Origin: an uncultured Saprospiraceae bacterium
GTDB lineage: Bacteria; Bacteroidota; Bacteroidia; Chitinophagales; Saprospiraceae
NCBI GenBank assembly: GCA_937918905.1
Contig: CAKZSH010000086.1
Span: 1-44,837 of the forward strand
Direction: 5' to 3'
DNA length: 44,837 nucleotides
The notes under the pieces are model-generated. The model saw nothing but the letters and a program-made list of their open reading frames with translations. It had not been told where the DNA came from and did no database searches. Shown piece after piece: positions 31,883 through 40,452 of this stretch. The first letter of the stretch is position 1. The number at the start of each line of letters is the position of its first letter. Made by a program: the position numbers and the translations under genes.

Positions 31883-34381
31883 CTATTTGGTTTTCTTTTG
31901 ATTAAGCAAATTCGAAGCTGCCAACTCTTTTTCAAAATCTATTACTAAATAACTACCTTTGAAATCCTGATTCCTAGCTTCAATAATTGCTTTGCCTTTT
32001 TTACTGGGTTGAAGTTCAATAGCAGCATAACCATTTGCCATCTGAATCACTTGACTTCTAGTTGGTGTTCCATAATTTTTTAAAAGCTGCCCGTTTCCAT
32101 CTTTTGAAAAATAAAGATGCTTCTCGTAGTCTAAGACTCTGACACCATTTTTATCCTTCATAAAAGCCTCAATCAGATAATTTCCATTGGACAACATCCG
32201 ATGTGTCAAATCAATTTTATCGGGTTTTCCAGCTTGAATAAAATCATAATTTACAGTCATTGTATCAGACGTAATGACTTTTCCATTTTTTAAACCATTA
32301 GCAATCAGCTGATTTTTTCCCTTAGAAAAAAACACATCCCAATTCAATCCACAGGCAGGAAATTCTCCTACCTTCCTATTTTTTCTACCCAGAGATTTAT
32401 TGTTTTGAAAAAGTTCAACAGTTTCACAATTACTGAAAACAGAGATGTTTCGTGATTTGTCTTTTGGTCCTCGACGTTCAGTCCAAGTATGCGATTCGAT
32501 GTAAGTAAATAAATCATCTGACCAGTAACTTTTAAATACATAATAGGCATCCTTGGGATTGCCATCTCTATCCACTAATCCTTTTTGATTCAAATATGGT
32601 ATCGCATTTTCAGGTCGCAAAGGTGTTCCAAAGTCTTTGAACGCCCATTGCGCATTACCCGATAAATCATCTTTTGTTTCAGTTATACCTAAATACCAAT
32701 CAAATAAATCAACCATATAATTCTCAGTCCAGTCTCCACTCTTTGCTATATTTTTTATATTGACTTGATTAGCTACTTCCGCCCAATCATCTTCACTCAT
32801 AGAGCCATCTCCTGTTATTGGATTTTCGGTATGTCTTCCTACATGACTTGAACCTCCATATTCCATATGGAGAAACCGAGGGTATTTTTTTTGATTTTCA
32901 GTCAATGATTTTTCATAGTTAGTATAGACTCCCGCATACCATCCTGACCAAATGGAAGGAGAAAAAACATCTACCAAATCTGCACCTGCATAATATTTTC
33001 GAATGGAGGTCATGCGATAAGGGTCGAGTTGATGAGCGACATCATTTAGTTTTTTAACAAACCTATTCATTCTATTTTTATCATCACCATTTTCAAAATC
33101 AGGCAACCAATAAATCTCATTTCCCAACGACCAAAAAAAGATGGAGGGATGATTGTAATTTTGATTAATCTGCTCTACCAATAATCGCTCTGTATTTTCC
33201 TTCCAAACTTCTTCGCCCATTCCACCTCTACACCAAGGCAATTCATCCCATACAATTATTCCTAATTCATCACAGGTCTTATACACTTCTGGGTCTTGAG
33301 GATAGTGTCCCAATCTCAGAAAATTAGCACCGATTCCTTTTATTTGTTCAATATCTTTTCGATGAAGTTTATTTGGCATTGCAGCACCATAGCCAGCATG
33401 CTCTTCGTGCCGATGAGTACCACGTAGTAATAGTCTTTCCCCATTCAAATAAAAAGCTCCATAATCTTCAAATCGAAACCATCGGTAACCTATAGTTTCA
33501 ATTTTTTCATCCACTACTTTTTCACCATCAACAAGTTGAGTAACAACTTTATAAAGGTGAGGATGCTTAGGTGACCAAAGTTTAGGGTTTTTAATATTGG
33601 GAAATGTAAGAGTATTACTACTGCTGGTTTTATTAACTTTTATTGATTGCTCTGCAATAGTTGTATTGGTAGTAGGTTCAATAATTTTACTTTTTATAAA
33701 ATAATCACCATCCAATTTTTGACTATTATGAATATCAACTTTCAGATGCGTAGAAGCAATTTGGGCACTTACTTCTGGAGTCCGCACCTGAATATTTTTT
33801 AAGTTTATTTCAGGTAAAATTTTCAACCAAACATCTCTTGTTATTCCTCCATAAATAAAAAAATCAGCTTTTTGTGATGGAATCACATTAGGGTTATAAC
33901 TATTGTCCACCCGAACAGCAACAGTATTTTTTTGTCCTTTTTTTACTAGGGAAGAAATATCTATTTCAAATCCAACATATCCACCTATATGTCCTCCTGC
34001 TCGTTTACCATTTACATATACATCAGAAGTAATATTTACGCCTTCAAAATATAAAAGGTATTGTACATTAGAGAAATCTTCAATGAATAATTCTTTTTGA
34101 TACCAACTTGCATCTCTTCGATAGCCAGGTGAGTTATCTACTGCATCCCATTGATTCCAAGTGTGCGGTAAGTCTATCGTTTGCCAATTTTTGGCTTTTT
34201 CTACATCTTTTATTTCTGAAAAATTATTTTCTAAATATTGCCAGTCAGAATTAATATTTTCTATTTTTCTTTCTGACAAAGGAATATTAAGTGAGCCAAT
34301 ATTTTTACTGGAAAGAAAGACTAACAAACTAATTAAAACAATTGCTGGAATAACTTGTCGCTTCATTCTTAATTTATTCAT
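31883..34381 (-). CDS. Glycoside hydrolase family 2 (beta-glucuronidase or beta-galactosidase)
   Basis: The 832-residue protein has an N-terminal hydrophobic export segment. Domain order is GH2 sugar-binding jelly roll (about 45-195), immunoglobulin-like domain (about 200-300), TIM barrel (about 305-610) and C-terminal beta domains. The acid/base is Glu422 in WSLGNEIYW and the nucleophile is Glu507 in FLHMEYGGSSH. LNQKGLVDRDG aligns with the Asn-x-Lys site that beta-glucuronidases use to bind the uronate carboxylate, but many beta-galactosidases have a similar stretch. Context favours removal of a non-reducing glucuronate or a neutral side sugar. ATG codons at 34381 and 34366 are both possible starts. 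Confidence 0.88.
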   Translation of the reverse strand: MNKLRMKRQVIPAIVLISLLVFLSSKNIGSLNIPLSERKIENINSDWQYLENNFSEIKDVEKAKNWQTIDLPHTWNQWDAVDNSPGYRRDASWYQKELFIEDFSNVQYLLYFEGVNITSDVYVNGKRAGGHIGGYVGFEIDISSLVKKGQKNTVAVRVDNSYNPNVIPSQKADFFIYGGITRDVWLKILPEINLKNIQVRTPEVSAQIASTHLKVDIHNSQKLDGDYFIKSKIIEPTTNTTIAEQSIKVNKTSSSNTLTFPNIKNPKLWSPKHPHLYKVVTQLVDGEKVVDEKIETIGYRWFRFEDYGAFYLNGERLLLRGTHRHEEHAGYGAAMPNKLHRKDIEQIKGIGANFLRLGHYPQDPEVYKTCDELGIIVWDELPWCRGGMGEEVWKENTERLLVEQINQNYNHPSIFFWSLGNEIYWLPDFENGDDKNRMNRFVKKLNDVAHQLDPYRMTSIRKYYAGADLVDVFSPSIWSGWYAGVYTNYEKSLTENQKKYPRFLHMEYGGSSHVGRHTENPITGDGSMSEDDWAEVANQVNIKNIAKSGDWTENYMVDLFDWYLGITETKDDLSGNAQWAFKDFGTPLRPENAIPYLNQKGLVDRDGNPKDAYYVFKSYWSDDLFTYIESHTWTERRGPKDKSRNISVFSNCETVELFQNNKSLGRKNRKVGEFPACGLNWDVFFSKGKNQLIANGLKNGKVITSDTMTVNYDFIQAGKPDKIDLTHRMLSNGNYLIEAFMKDKNGVRVLDYEKHLYFSKDGNGQLLKNYGTPTRSQVIQMANGYAAIELQPSKKGKAIIEARNQDFKGSYLVIDFEKELAASNLLNQKKTK

Positions 34382-34391
34382 AATGTTGGGC

Positions 34392-35579
34392 TTATATTTT
34401 GTCTTTTCGTAACAATGCTTCTACAAAATAATAATCAGCATAGATAATGGGGGCATCCATTTCAAACTTACCTGGAATACTTCCTACACTATGCTTTAAA
34501 AAGAATGGTGGAGTGTGGCATTGATACTTCTCCGAAGCTAGACTTTTAAGTATTTGATTTGCCCATTTCTGATATTGACCCGCATTTTGAGGGGCATGGG
34601 TACTTAATTCAAAAAGACCTGATGCAGCTATAGCAGCAGCAGAAACATCTCGTGGTTCATTAGGAATATTTGGAGCATCATAATCCCAATATGGTATCAA
34701 GTCATCTGGAAGGTTAGGATGGTTAAATATAAAAGCTGCAATTTTTTGAGCTTGCTCTAAATATTTTTCTTTACCCGTATATCTATATGCTACAGTAAAT
34801 CCATATAATCCCCATGCTTGCCCCCTACTCCATGCGGATTCATGACTCAATCCCTGATGTGTATTTTTTTTTACAACCTCTCCTGTATTTGGATTGAAAT
34901 CAACGACGTGATAAGAACTATTATTTTCTCTAAAATGATTCTCTAAAGTAGTATTTGCATGCTGGTCAGCAATATGATAAAAACTAGAATCTCCTGTCAA
35001 TTTAGTTGCTTCGAATAGCATCTCCAAATTCATCATGTTATCAATTATAACAGGATACTTCCAAAGATGCTCGTGATGATCCCATGAACGGATAGCTCCT
35101 ACTTTTGGATTGAACCGAGAACATAAAGTTTTGGCAGCAGTTATAAAAACGTCTTTGTATTTTTCTTCATTGGTTATTTTGTAGGCATTACCAAAAGGAC
35201 AATAGACTTTGAAACCTAAATCATGCGTGCCGCCATCCATTTTCTCTTTTTCGACTATAGCAGACCATTTCATTGCTGCTTCTTTTAATTTTTCGTTTTT
35301 GGAATGACCATATAATTGCCAAAGCAGTCCTGGATAAAATCCACTCGTCCAACTTTTAGAAGGCGTACCTTTCATTTTCCCTTCCTCTATGGTTCTTGGA
35401 ATCTGAATGGAGTCAAAGGTTATTTTCTCTAAATCAACTACAGCTCTATTTGATAAATTCTCTAATGAAGATATTTTTATAATAGGTACATCCTTTTCCT
35501 TTTTATTATCATAAGTATTTGATGACATATTACAACCTAAGAGACAGATTGAAGCCAGTAAAAGAAGCCATACTTTCAT
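34392..35579 (-). CDS. Unsaturated glucuronyl hydrolase (GH88) lipoprotein
   Basis: The enzyme hydrates and releases the 4,5-unsaturated glucuronate left at the non-reducing end by lyases. The two key Asp residues are present: about Asp120 in THDLGFKVYCPFG and about Asp180 in VIIDNMMNLE. SHESAWSRGQAWGLYGF is the typical substrate-pocket stretch. I start at the ATG at 35579 (395 residues), because MKVWLLLLASICLLGCN is a lipoprotein signal; the frame extends upstream but that part would mask the signal. It links the lyases to KduI/KduD. Its stop is 10 bp before the GH2 start. Confidence 0.94.
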   Translation of the reverse strand: MKVWLLLLASICLLGCNMSSNTYDNKKEKDVPIIKISSLENLSNRAVVDLEKITFDSIQIPRTIEEGKMKGTPSKSWTSGFYPGLLWQLYGHSKNEKLKEAAMKWSAIVEKEKMDGGTHDLGFKVYCPFGNAYKITNEEKYKDVFITAAKTLCSRFNPKVGAIRSWDHHEHLWKYPVIIDNMMNLEMLFEATKLTGDSSFYHIADQHANTTLENHFRENNSSYHVVDFNPNTGEVVKKNTHQGLSHESAWSRGQAWGLYGFTVAYRYTGKEKYLEQAQKIAAFIFNHPNLPDDLIPYWDYDAPNIPNEPRDVSAAAIAASGLFELSTHAPQNAGQYQKWANQILKSLASEKYQCHTPPFFLKHSVGSIPGKFEMDAPIIYADYYFVEALLRKDKI

Positions 35580-35628
35580 ATCAAAAGTGCTTTTATCAAT
35601 TATTTGAAAAATGAATGGGGATGATAAT

Positions 35629-35655
35629 GAGAGGCAGTTGGATAAACTGCCTCTC
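35629..35655 (-). terminator. Stable stem-loop between the beta-helix gene and GH88 gene
   Basis: GAGAGGCAGTT pairs perfectly with AACTGCCTCTC around GGATA. It lies 83 bp after the beta-helix gene stop and 50 bp before the GH88 start. No T run follows on the minus strand, so it may be a processing or partial-termination site rather than a full terminator. The adjacent 35672-35715 also holds a weak repeat (GGGAAATGAATAAC with GTTATTTATTTC). Confidence 0.6.
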
Positions 35656-35737
35656 AAATAAATGTGCTAACTAAGAGCATGTTGGGAAATGAATAACTAA
35701 GACCAAGCTGCTTGTTATTTATTTCGTTTTAAATAGA

Positions 35738-37330
35738 TTATTGGACAATGAACTTTTGAGTCATAATTCCTTGGTCTGTCTGAAGAGATATAAAGTACAT
35801 TCCATTTGGAATCTGAGTCGAAATATCTTTGCTGAATGTATGTTGTCCCGCAGCTAATTGACCTTGTACAATATTTGAAATAATTCGACCACTTATATCC
35901 ATGATAGAAATATTTACCTCTGTCGATTCCTGTAGTTCAAAAGAAAGATTTAAATCTGCTGATGTTGGATTTGGAAAAACTTTTAACGCCAAAGCCTCAT
36001 TTACATTTACATCAAAAACATCTGTCAAATCTGGACAAAAGGAAATTGCACCAATTGGACCTCCAGTAGTGGAAGCTGTTGCAGACTGTGCGGAATTACT
36101 ATAACATGGATCGAAAGTTGAAAAATCAAATAGATTACCAGAGTCAAAAGCAGTCCCTGCAAGCGAAGCATCTTCAACGATAAAATCAAACATATCATCA
36201 GCAGTAGGATCCGCATAAAGATCCACAACGTATTGAAGAATAGAACCTGGAACACTATTCAAAGTAACCTCTTCTTGAAAAAATGCATCGGCAGCAGCCG
36301 CTCCTAAATTATCCATAACCAACGTGGACATCAATGCAGGAGGAAAAATAGTATCATTAGAAGCCCAATAATCTGTTACATCTTGAGTCCAGAATGCATT
36401 ATTATTTGAAATAGTCAATGCAGTATTATCATATAGCGTATCTAGGGTAATCACTTTATGTAAATCACCATCTGGCTGGGTTTGTTCATCTGTATAAATA
36501 GGACTAGAACCAAGCATGATAGGATTGATAAACAAGTTGTTCGTAATTTTAGCTGTTGCGACTCTTCCTAATTGGATAAATCCATGGCGACCAGCTACAT
36601 TAAAGGCAGTACAATGATCGATTTCAACATAGTTATGTGGTGCAGTTGCTCCTTGACTTCTAAAAAATCGATCTTGAAGATTATAAGCAATTGTATTTCT
36701 AATTATTATTGTATCAGCAGTAGTATTTCTTGCATCCACAGCTCTACCATTTCCTTGGATAACTCTTCTGTTTCCTCCATTTCTTAAAACACAATTAGTT
36801 ACATACAATTTTATGTTATTTCCACGAAGTTGGAAAAATCCTCCTCTATCTTTTTCAAAAATACAATGATCGACAATGACTCTTGTATCATCTCCCATGT
36901 ATCTAATTTTACCCCAATCATGATTTTCGAGGGCTCCTTTTTCCCCTACAATAAACCAAATGTTTCTGAGGGTTACATTTCCTTCTGGTCTCATGATGTC
37001 AGGATAAGCTCCACTTGCATTTGGGATTCTTGAAATGATTGGTTTATTTTCTGTGTCTGTCAAATCTACTGCTTCAATATGCAAATCCCATTCAGGCTTA
37101 TTTACAATTCTATCGGTAGTAATATAGACTTGACCATTCTCTAATTTGTAAATAGTATTATTATCATTTCGTTCACCAGTAGCGGTTGTATCTCCCATGA
37201 TAAATGGAAAAATGTCAGTAGGCATAGTAGGATCAGTACTTGCAGGAATTGTTATGACTGTTTGTGCATTAACTTGCACCATGCATAACATTAAAAATAC
37301 GAAAAAAGTAAAAGTGTAATGTTTTTTCAT
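35738..37330 (-). CDS. T9SS-secreted right-handed beta-helix protein, possible polysaccharide lyase
   Basis: The protein has 530 residues with a signal peptide ending VQVNAQ. From about residue 60 to 330 it shows repeating beta-helix rungs such as VTLRNIWFIVG, VIVDHCIFEKD, IKLYVTNCVLRNGG, IIIRNTIAYN, VEIDHCTAFN and AKITNNLFIN. Several polysaccharide lyase families (for example PL6 and PL31) have this fold, and the position right after the TonB receptor gene fits a surface enzyme that makes the first cut. No catalytic triad could be fixed by eye. The C-terminal sorting domain begins LKVFPNPTSADLNLSF and ends KFIVQ, which marks type IX secretion. Confidence 0.75.
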   Translation of the reverse strand: MKKHYTFTFFVFLMLCMVQVNAQTVITIPASTDPTMPTDIFPFIMGDTTATGERNDNNTIYKLENGQVYITTDRIVNKPEWDLHIEAVDLTDTENKPIISRIPNASGAYPDIMRPEGNVTLRNIWFIVGEKGALENHDWGKIRYMGDDTRVIVDHCIFEKDRGGFFQLRGNNIKLYVTNCVLRNGGNRRVIQGNGRAVDARNTTADTIIIRNTIAYNLQDRFFRSQGATAPHNYVEIDHCTAFNVAGRHGFIQLGRVATAKITNNLFINPIMLGSSPIYTDEQTQPDGDLHKVITLDTLYDNTALTISNNNAFWTQDVTDYWASNDTIFPPALMSTLVMDNLGAAAADAFFQEEVTLNSVPGSILQYVVDLYADPTADDMFDFIVEDASLAGTAFDSGNLFDFSTFDPCYSNSAQSATASTTGGPIGAISFCPDLTDVFDVNVNEALALKVFPNPTSADLNLSFELQESTEVNISIMDISGRIISNIVQGQLAAGQHTFSKDISTQIPNGMYFISLQTDQGIMTQKFIVQ

Positions 37331-37383
37331 TTTTAAATTTTTAGTGTTTTGAAAATTGATTTTTGTTCTAATTCAAACGGTAA

Positions 37384-40275
37384 TTATCTAATTCGGTATT
37401 GTAGTCCAAGTGTTCCAGTCATTCCGTAAGTTTCAACTGTATTGCGAAATGATTCGGTTCGTGTAAAACTGATATCTTGTTGATTTGTAAAATTATTTAG
37501 GTTGAAAAACACACTCCAATCTTTTCCAAATCGTTGTTTGACTGAAGCGTCCCATCTCCAAAAATTCAAGATAAATCTATCAAAGTCTTTATTAGAAGAA
37601 TATCCACTTGCTTGAGTGCCTTGATAAGTACCAGACATTCTAGCAGAGAATTTTTTATAATCATATCCTACGGAGACATTCAAGACATGTGGCGCTTGAC
37701 TTGGCAAGGGAACCTCTCTTACATTATTTGTAAATGTAGTTTGGAAAATTGGAGGAGGAGAAGAAATCAATACTGTTTGTGAAGTTAAAAAGAATGCTTC
37801 TGTCTCAGAGAACAATCGTGCATAATTTACATTTAACACAAAACCATGAAATGCTTTTGGTAAAAAACGAAAACTGGTTTGAAAATCTATTTCAAATCCT
37901 CTTACCGTTGATTCTCCTGCATTGATGAATGACCTTAATTCATATCCCTTGAAGGATGACCATCCAAAAGCATCCGCCGTTTCTTGATCAAAAAGATTGG
38001 TTCTCCAGGCATAAAAGATATTATCTATTTTTTTATAAAAGACACCAGCCGAAAGTAATCCTAATTTACTTTTATAGGCTGATACAAAAAGATCAACATT
38101 CTGTGCTTTAGCGTGTTTGAGCTCTGGATTTCCAGATGTAATCACAAGAGTATTGTCGTTAATTTGAGTTCGAGGAGTAATGAAATTAAAATCAGGTCGA
38201 GCCAATGTCGTAGCATAAGAAGCACGAATATCTAACCAGTCTAAAGCTTGGAATTTTAAATGTAAATGAGGTAAAACTTCTCCATAAGTTTGGGTAGTTG
38301 TTGTATCTCTAAAAAATCCATTAACTCCATACCGACCATTTAACGAGGAGATACCTGAGCGATACTCATTATTGGAATATTCGTAACGTACCCCTGGGAT
38401 AATCGATAGCTTTTTACCTACCTCAAATTTCAACATAGCATATCCAGCCGTTACTGTTTCATCTACTTCATACCTATTTACAATAACCTCTCGGTTCTCA
38501 TTTAATAAATCGACTTGATCCTCATACCATTGTCTCATTAAGGCATTATCCAGGCTAACATTTAAACCAACATTTTCATTAGACTCATTGATAAATTCCA
38601 AATCATTATTGTCACGAGCAAAACTCAATACACTAATAAGATCATCATTGTTAGGCAATAAAATTAAGTTATTAGATGAAGCCGCAATTGCATCTCTACC
38701 AATTTGTCCACCGAGGTAATAAAAATCTTCCGATAATAAATCTTCGTCTCTACTTCTAGTAATAGAAATAAATTTTCCACCAGTTTTGAAATACCCTTTT
38801 AAATTATCTCCAAGTGTAAAAGGAAGTTTGTAATTAAGCGCGAATGTATTGGTGCGTTCATTAGTAGAGGAAGTTTCAAAATTGGCAGTTCTTAAATAGG
38901 AACGCTCTAAGTCAGGTGTAGCGGATTCATAAAAGTTACGAGGGTGACTCTGAGCATCTAGGGAGGATTCAAAAACCTGAAATGTATTTTCAAAAAGCAT
39001 TTCAAAGTTGTAAGGTGTTCTTCCTTTTGATTCACTTGTAGCAATCGCCCAATCCACAGTTGACTTACCAACTAGATGTTCTCCTAAAAGAGAGAAAGAA
39101 GTCAATTGCAATTCATTTTCAATATCCGTTCCTACAAATGTAATTGCAGGCTCATTAGGTAAATAGTTTTCTTGCATCGACGATCGGTTTCTGGTTGTTC
39201 GGCTGTACAATCCAAAAAAAGAAAAACTATTTTTTCCTAAATTATAATCTAAGGCTAGGCTCGCATTTTGGCGTTTTCTAATTTCGAGACGATCTTCTAA
39301 ACGAAGACTCTCTCCCAATATTTCAGTTGTACCCGTCGAATCAGTTGCACCTTGACTCCAACGATTAGTCAAAAAATCTCCACCTCGATTAAATCGTTCC
39401 ACACTACCTTGAAATACAACACCTAGTTTGTCATTAAGAATTCGCTTACTTCCTTGAACCACACCTTTATAGTCTCCAAAATCATTATTCCATTCATTAA
39501 AACCACCCAAACCTTTGACTAAGAATTTCAATTCCTTAGGTGCTTTTCTCAATCTTAAATTTACAGTTCCTCCGATTGCCTCAGCATCCATATCAGGCAA
39601 AGGAGATTTAAAGACTTCAATTCCATCTAATAATTCAGGAGAGATCAATGATAAATCAACAGAGCGATCTGTACCTGAATTGGAAGGCATACGAATCCCA
39701 TTTACCGTAATAGCTGCAAACTTAGGAGCCATACCTCTAATCACAACTTTTTGACCTTCACCTCCACTTCTATTTATTGCAATACCTGGTAAACGAGAAA
39801 TCGCTTCGGCAGCATTAACATCAGGTAGTTCTTGTATTCTTGCAGCAGAAACAATGTTGGCAATAGACTCGGAGTTAACTTGCTCTTTAATAGCACGTGC
39901 TTGCCCAATGGCTTGGGCAGTTACAATTATTTCCTCTGCTGTTACACTATTGGGGTTAAGTATAATGTCAAGGATTATTGTTTTTCCTTTTTCAACTAAT
40001 ACTTCTCTCTCTTGAGTATTATACCCTGTGTAAGAAAATAAAATAGTTTGAGCCCCAATCGGCAGGTTATCTAAAAGATAAGTTCCATCGAAATCTGTAG
40101 CTGTTCCTATAGAACCATCCTGTTTAAGAATAATATTTACTCCGATTAAGGTTTCACTTCCATCAGCATCATATATTGTTCCTCGGACTGAACCTGTTTG
40201 GCTATTAATGTTGTTAGTAAAACACAACAATAATAAAGCAATTAAAATGGTGTGAGTTGTAATTTTTTGTTTCAT
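37384..40275 (-). CDS. TonB-dependent receptor of the uronate locus (no SusD partner)
   Basis: The protein has 963 residues. A signal peptide is followed by a carboxypeptidase-regulatory-like domain (about 27-110; SVRGTIYDADGSETLIGVN), a plug (about 115-245; AAEAISRLPGIAINRSGGEG and VVIRGMAPKFAAITVNGIRMP) and a barrel to the C-terminus (LGLQYRIR). The style is that of TIGR01782-like receptors used for oligosaccharides, rather than a SusC, which is about 1000-1100 residues and is followed by SusD. No SusD gene lies anywhere in the locus. It is the first transported gene after the HTCS gene, and its leader carries two inverted repeats. It probably imports oligo-uronides into the periplasm. Confidence 0.92.
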   Translation of the reverse strand: MKQKITTHTILIALLLLCFTNNINSQTGSVRGTIYDADGSETLIGVNIILKQDGSIGTATDFDGTYLLDNLPIGAQTILFSYTGYNTQEREVLVEKGKTIILDIILNPNSVTAEEIIVTAQAIGQARAIKEQVNSESIANIVSAARIQELPDVNAAEAISRLPGIAINRSGGEGQKVVIRGMAPKFAAITVNGIRMPSNSGTDRSVDLSLISPELLDGIEVFKSPLPDMDAEAIGGTVNLRLRKAPKELKFLVKGLGGFNEWNNDFGDYKGVVQGSKRILNDKLGVVFQGSVERFNRGGDFLTNRWSQGATDSTGTTEILGESLRLEDRLEIRKRQNASLALDYNLGKNSFSFFGLYSRTTRNRSSMQENYLPNEPAITFVGTDIENELQLTSFSLLGEHLVGKSTVDWAIATSESKGRTPYNFEMLFENTFQVFESSLDAQSHPRNFYESATPDLERSYLRTANFETSSTNERTNTFALNYKLPFTLGDNLKGYFKTGGKFISITRSRDEDLLSEDFYYLGGQIGRDAIAASSNNLILLPNNDDLISVLSFARDNNDLEFINESNENVGLNVSLDNALMRQWYEDQVDLLNENREVIVNRYEVDETVTAGYAMLKFEVGKKLSIIPGVRYEYSNNEYRSGISSLNGRYGVNGFFRDTTTTQTYGEVLPHLHLKFQALDWLDIRASYATTLARPDFNFITPRTQINDNTLVITSGNPELKHAKAQNVDLFVSAYKSKLGLLSAGVFYKKIDNIFYAWRTNLFDQETADAFGWSSFKGYELRSFINAGESTVRGFEIDFQTSFRFLPKAFHGFVLNVNYARLFSETEAFFLTSQTVLISSPPPIFQTTFTNNVREVPLPSQAPHVLNVSVGYDYKKFSARMSGTYQGTQASGYSSNKDFDRFILNFWRWDASVKQRFGKDWSVFFNLNNFTNQQDISFTRTESFRNTVETYGMTGTLGLQYRIR

Positions 40276-40291
40276 ATTATTTTATTGAAAA

Positions 40292-40360
40292 AAGGTTTTA
40301 TGAATATAAAAACCTTTAACCAACTATAGTTTTGATGTAGTAAATCTACAAGTTGGTAAA
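40292..40360 (-). promoter_or_regulatory. Leader of the TonB receptor gene with two inverted repeats, candidate HTCS operator
   Basis: TTAACCAACT (40316-40325) and AGTTGGTAAA (40351-40360) form an inverted pair, with a second one nested inside, GTAG(TAAAT)CTAC at 40337-40349. Closer to the start codon, AAAGGTTTTAT and ATAAAAACCTTT (40292-40318) pair around GAAT. AraC-type HTCS regulators bind upstream of receptor genes, so the outer repeats are good operator candidates. The inner stem would lie in the mRNA leader about 17 nt before the ATG. No clear TAnnTTTG box was found. Confidence 0.45.
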
Positions 40361-40452
40361 GAGAAAAAAATCTAAAATGAGGGGTAAAATCGTCTATTTG
40401 ACCTTTTTTGGGGCTTTTTTTTAGGTTCTTTCTAAAAAAAAGAAATCAATAT

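Noticed and set aside
37384..40275. SusC of a SusC/SusD pair
   Set aside because: No SusD-like gene follows or precedes it, and the plug and length fit the general TonB receptor type better.
40390..40440. Terminator of the HTCS gene
   Set aside because: The region is rich in A and T runs around GGGGC, but the flanking runs do not pair into a stem, so I could not support a hairpin.
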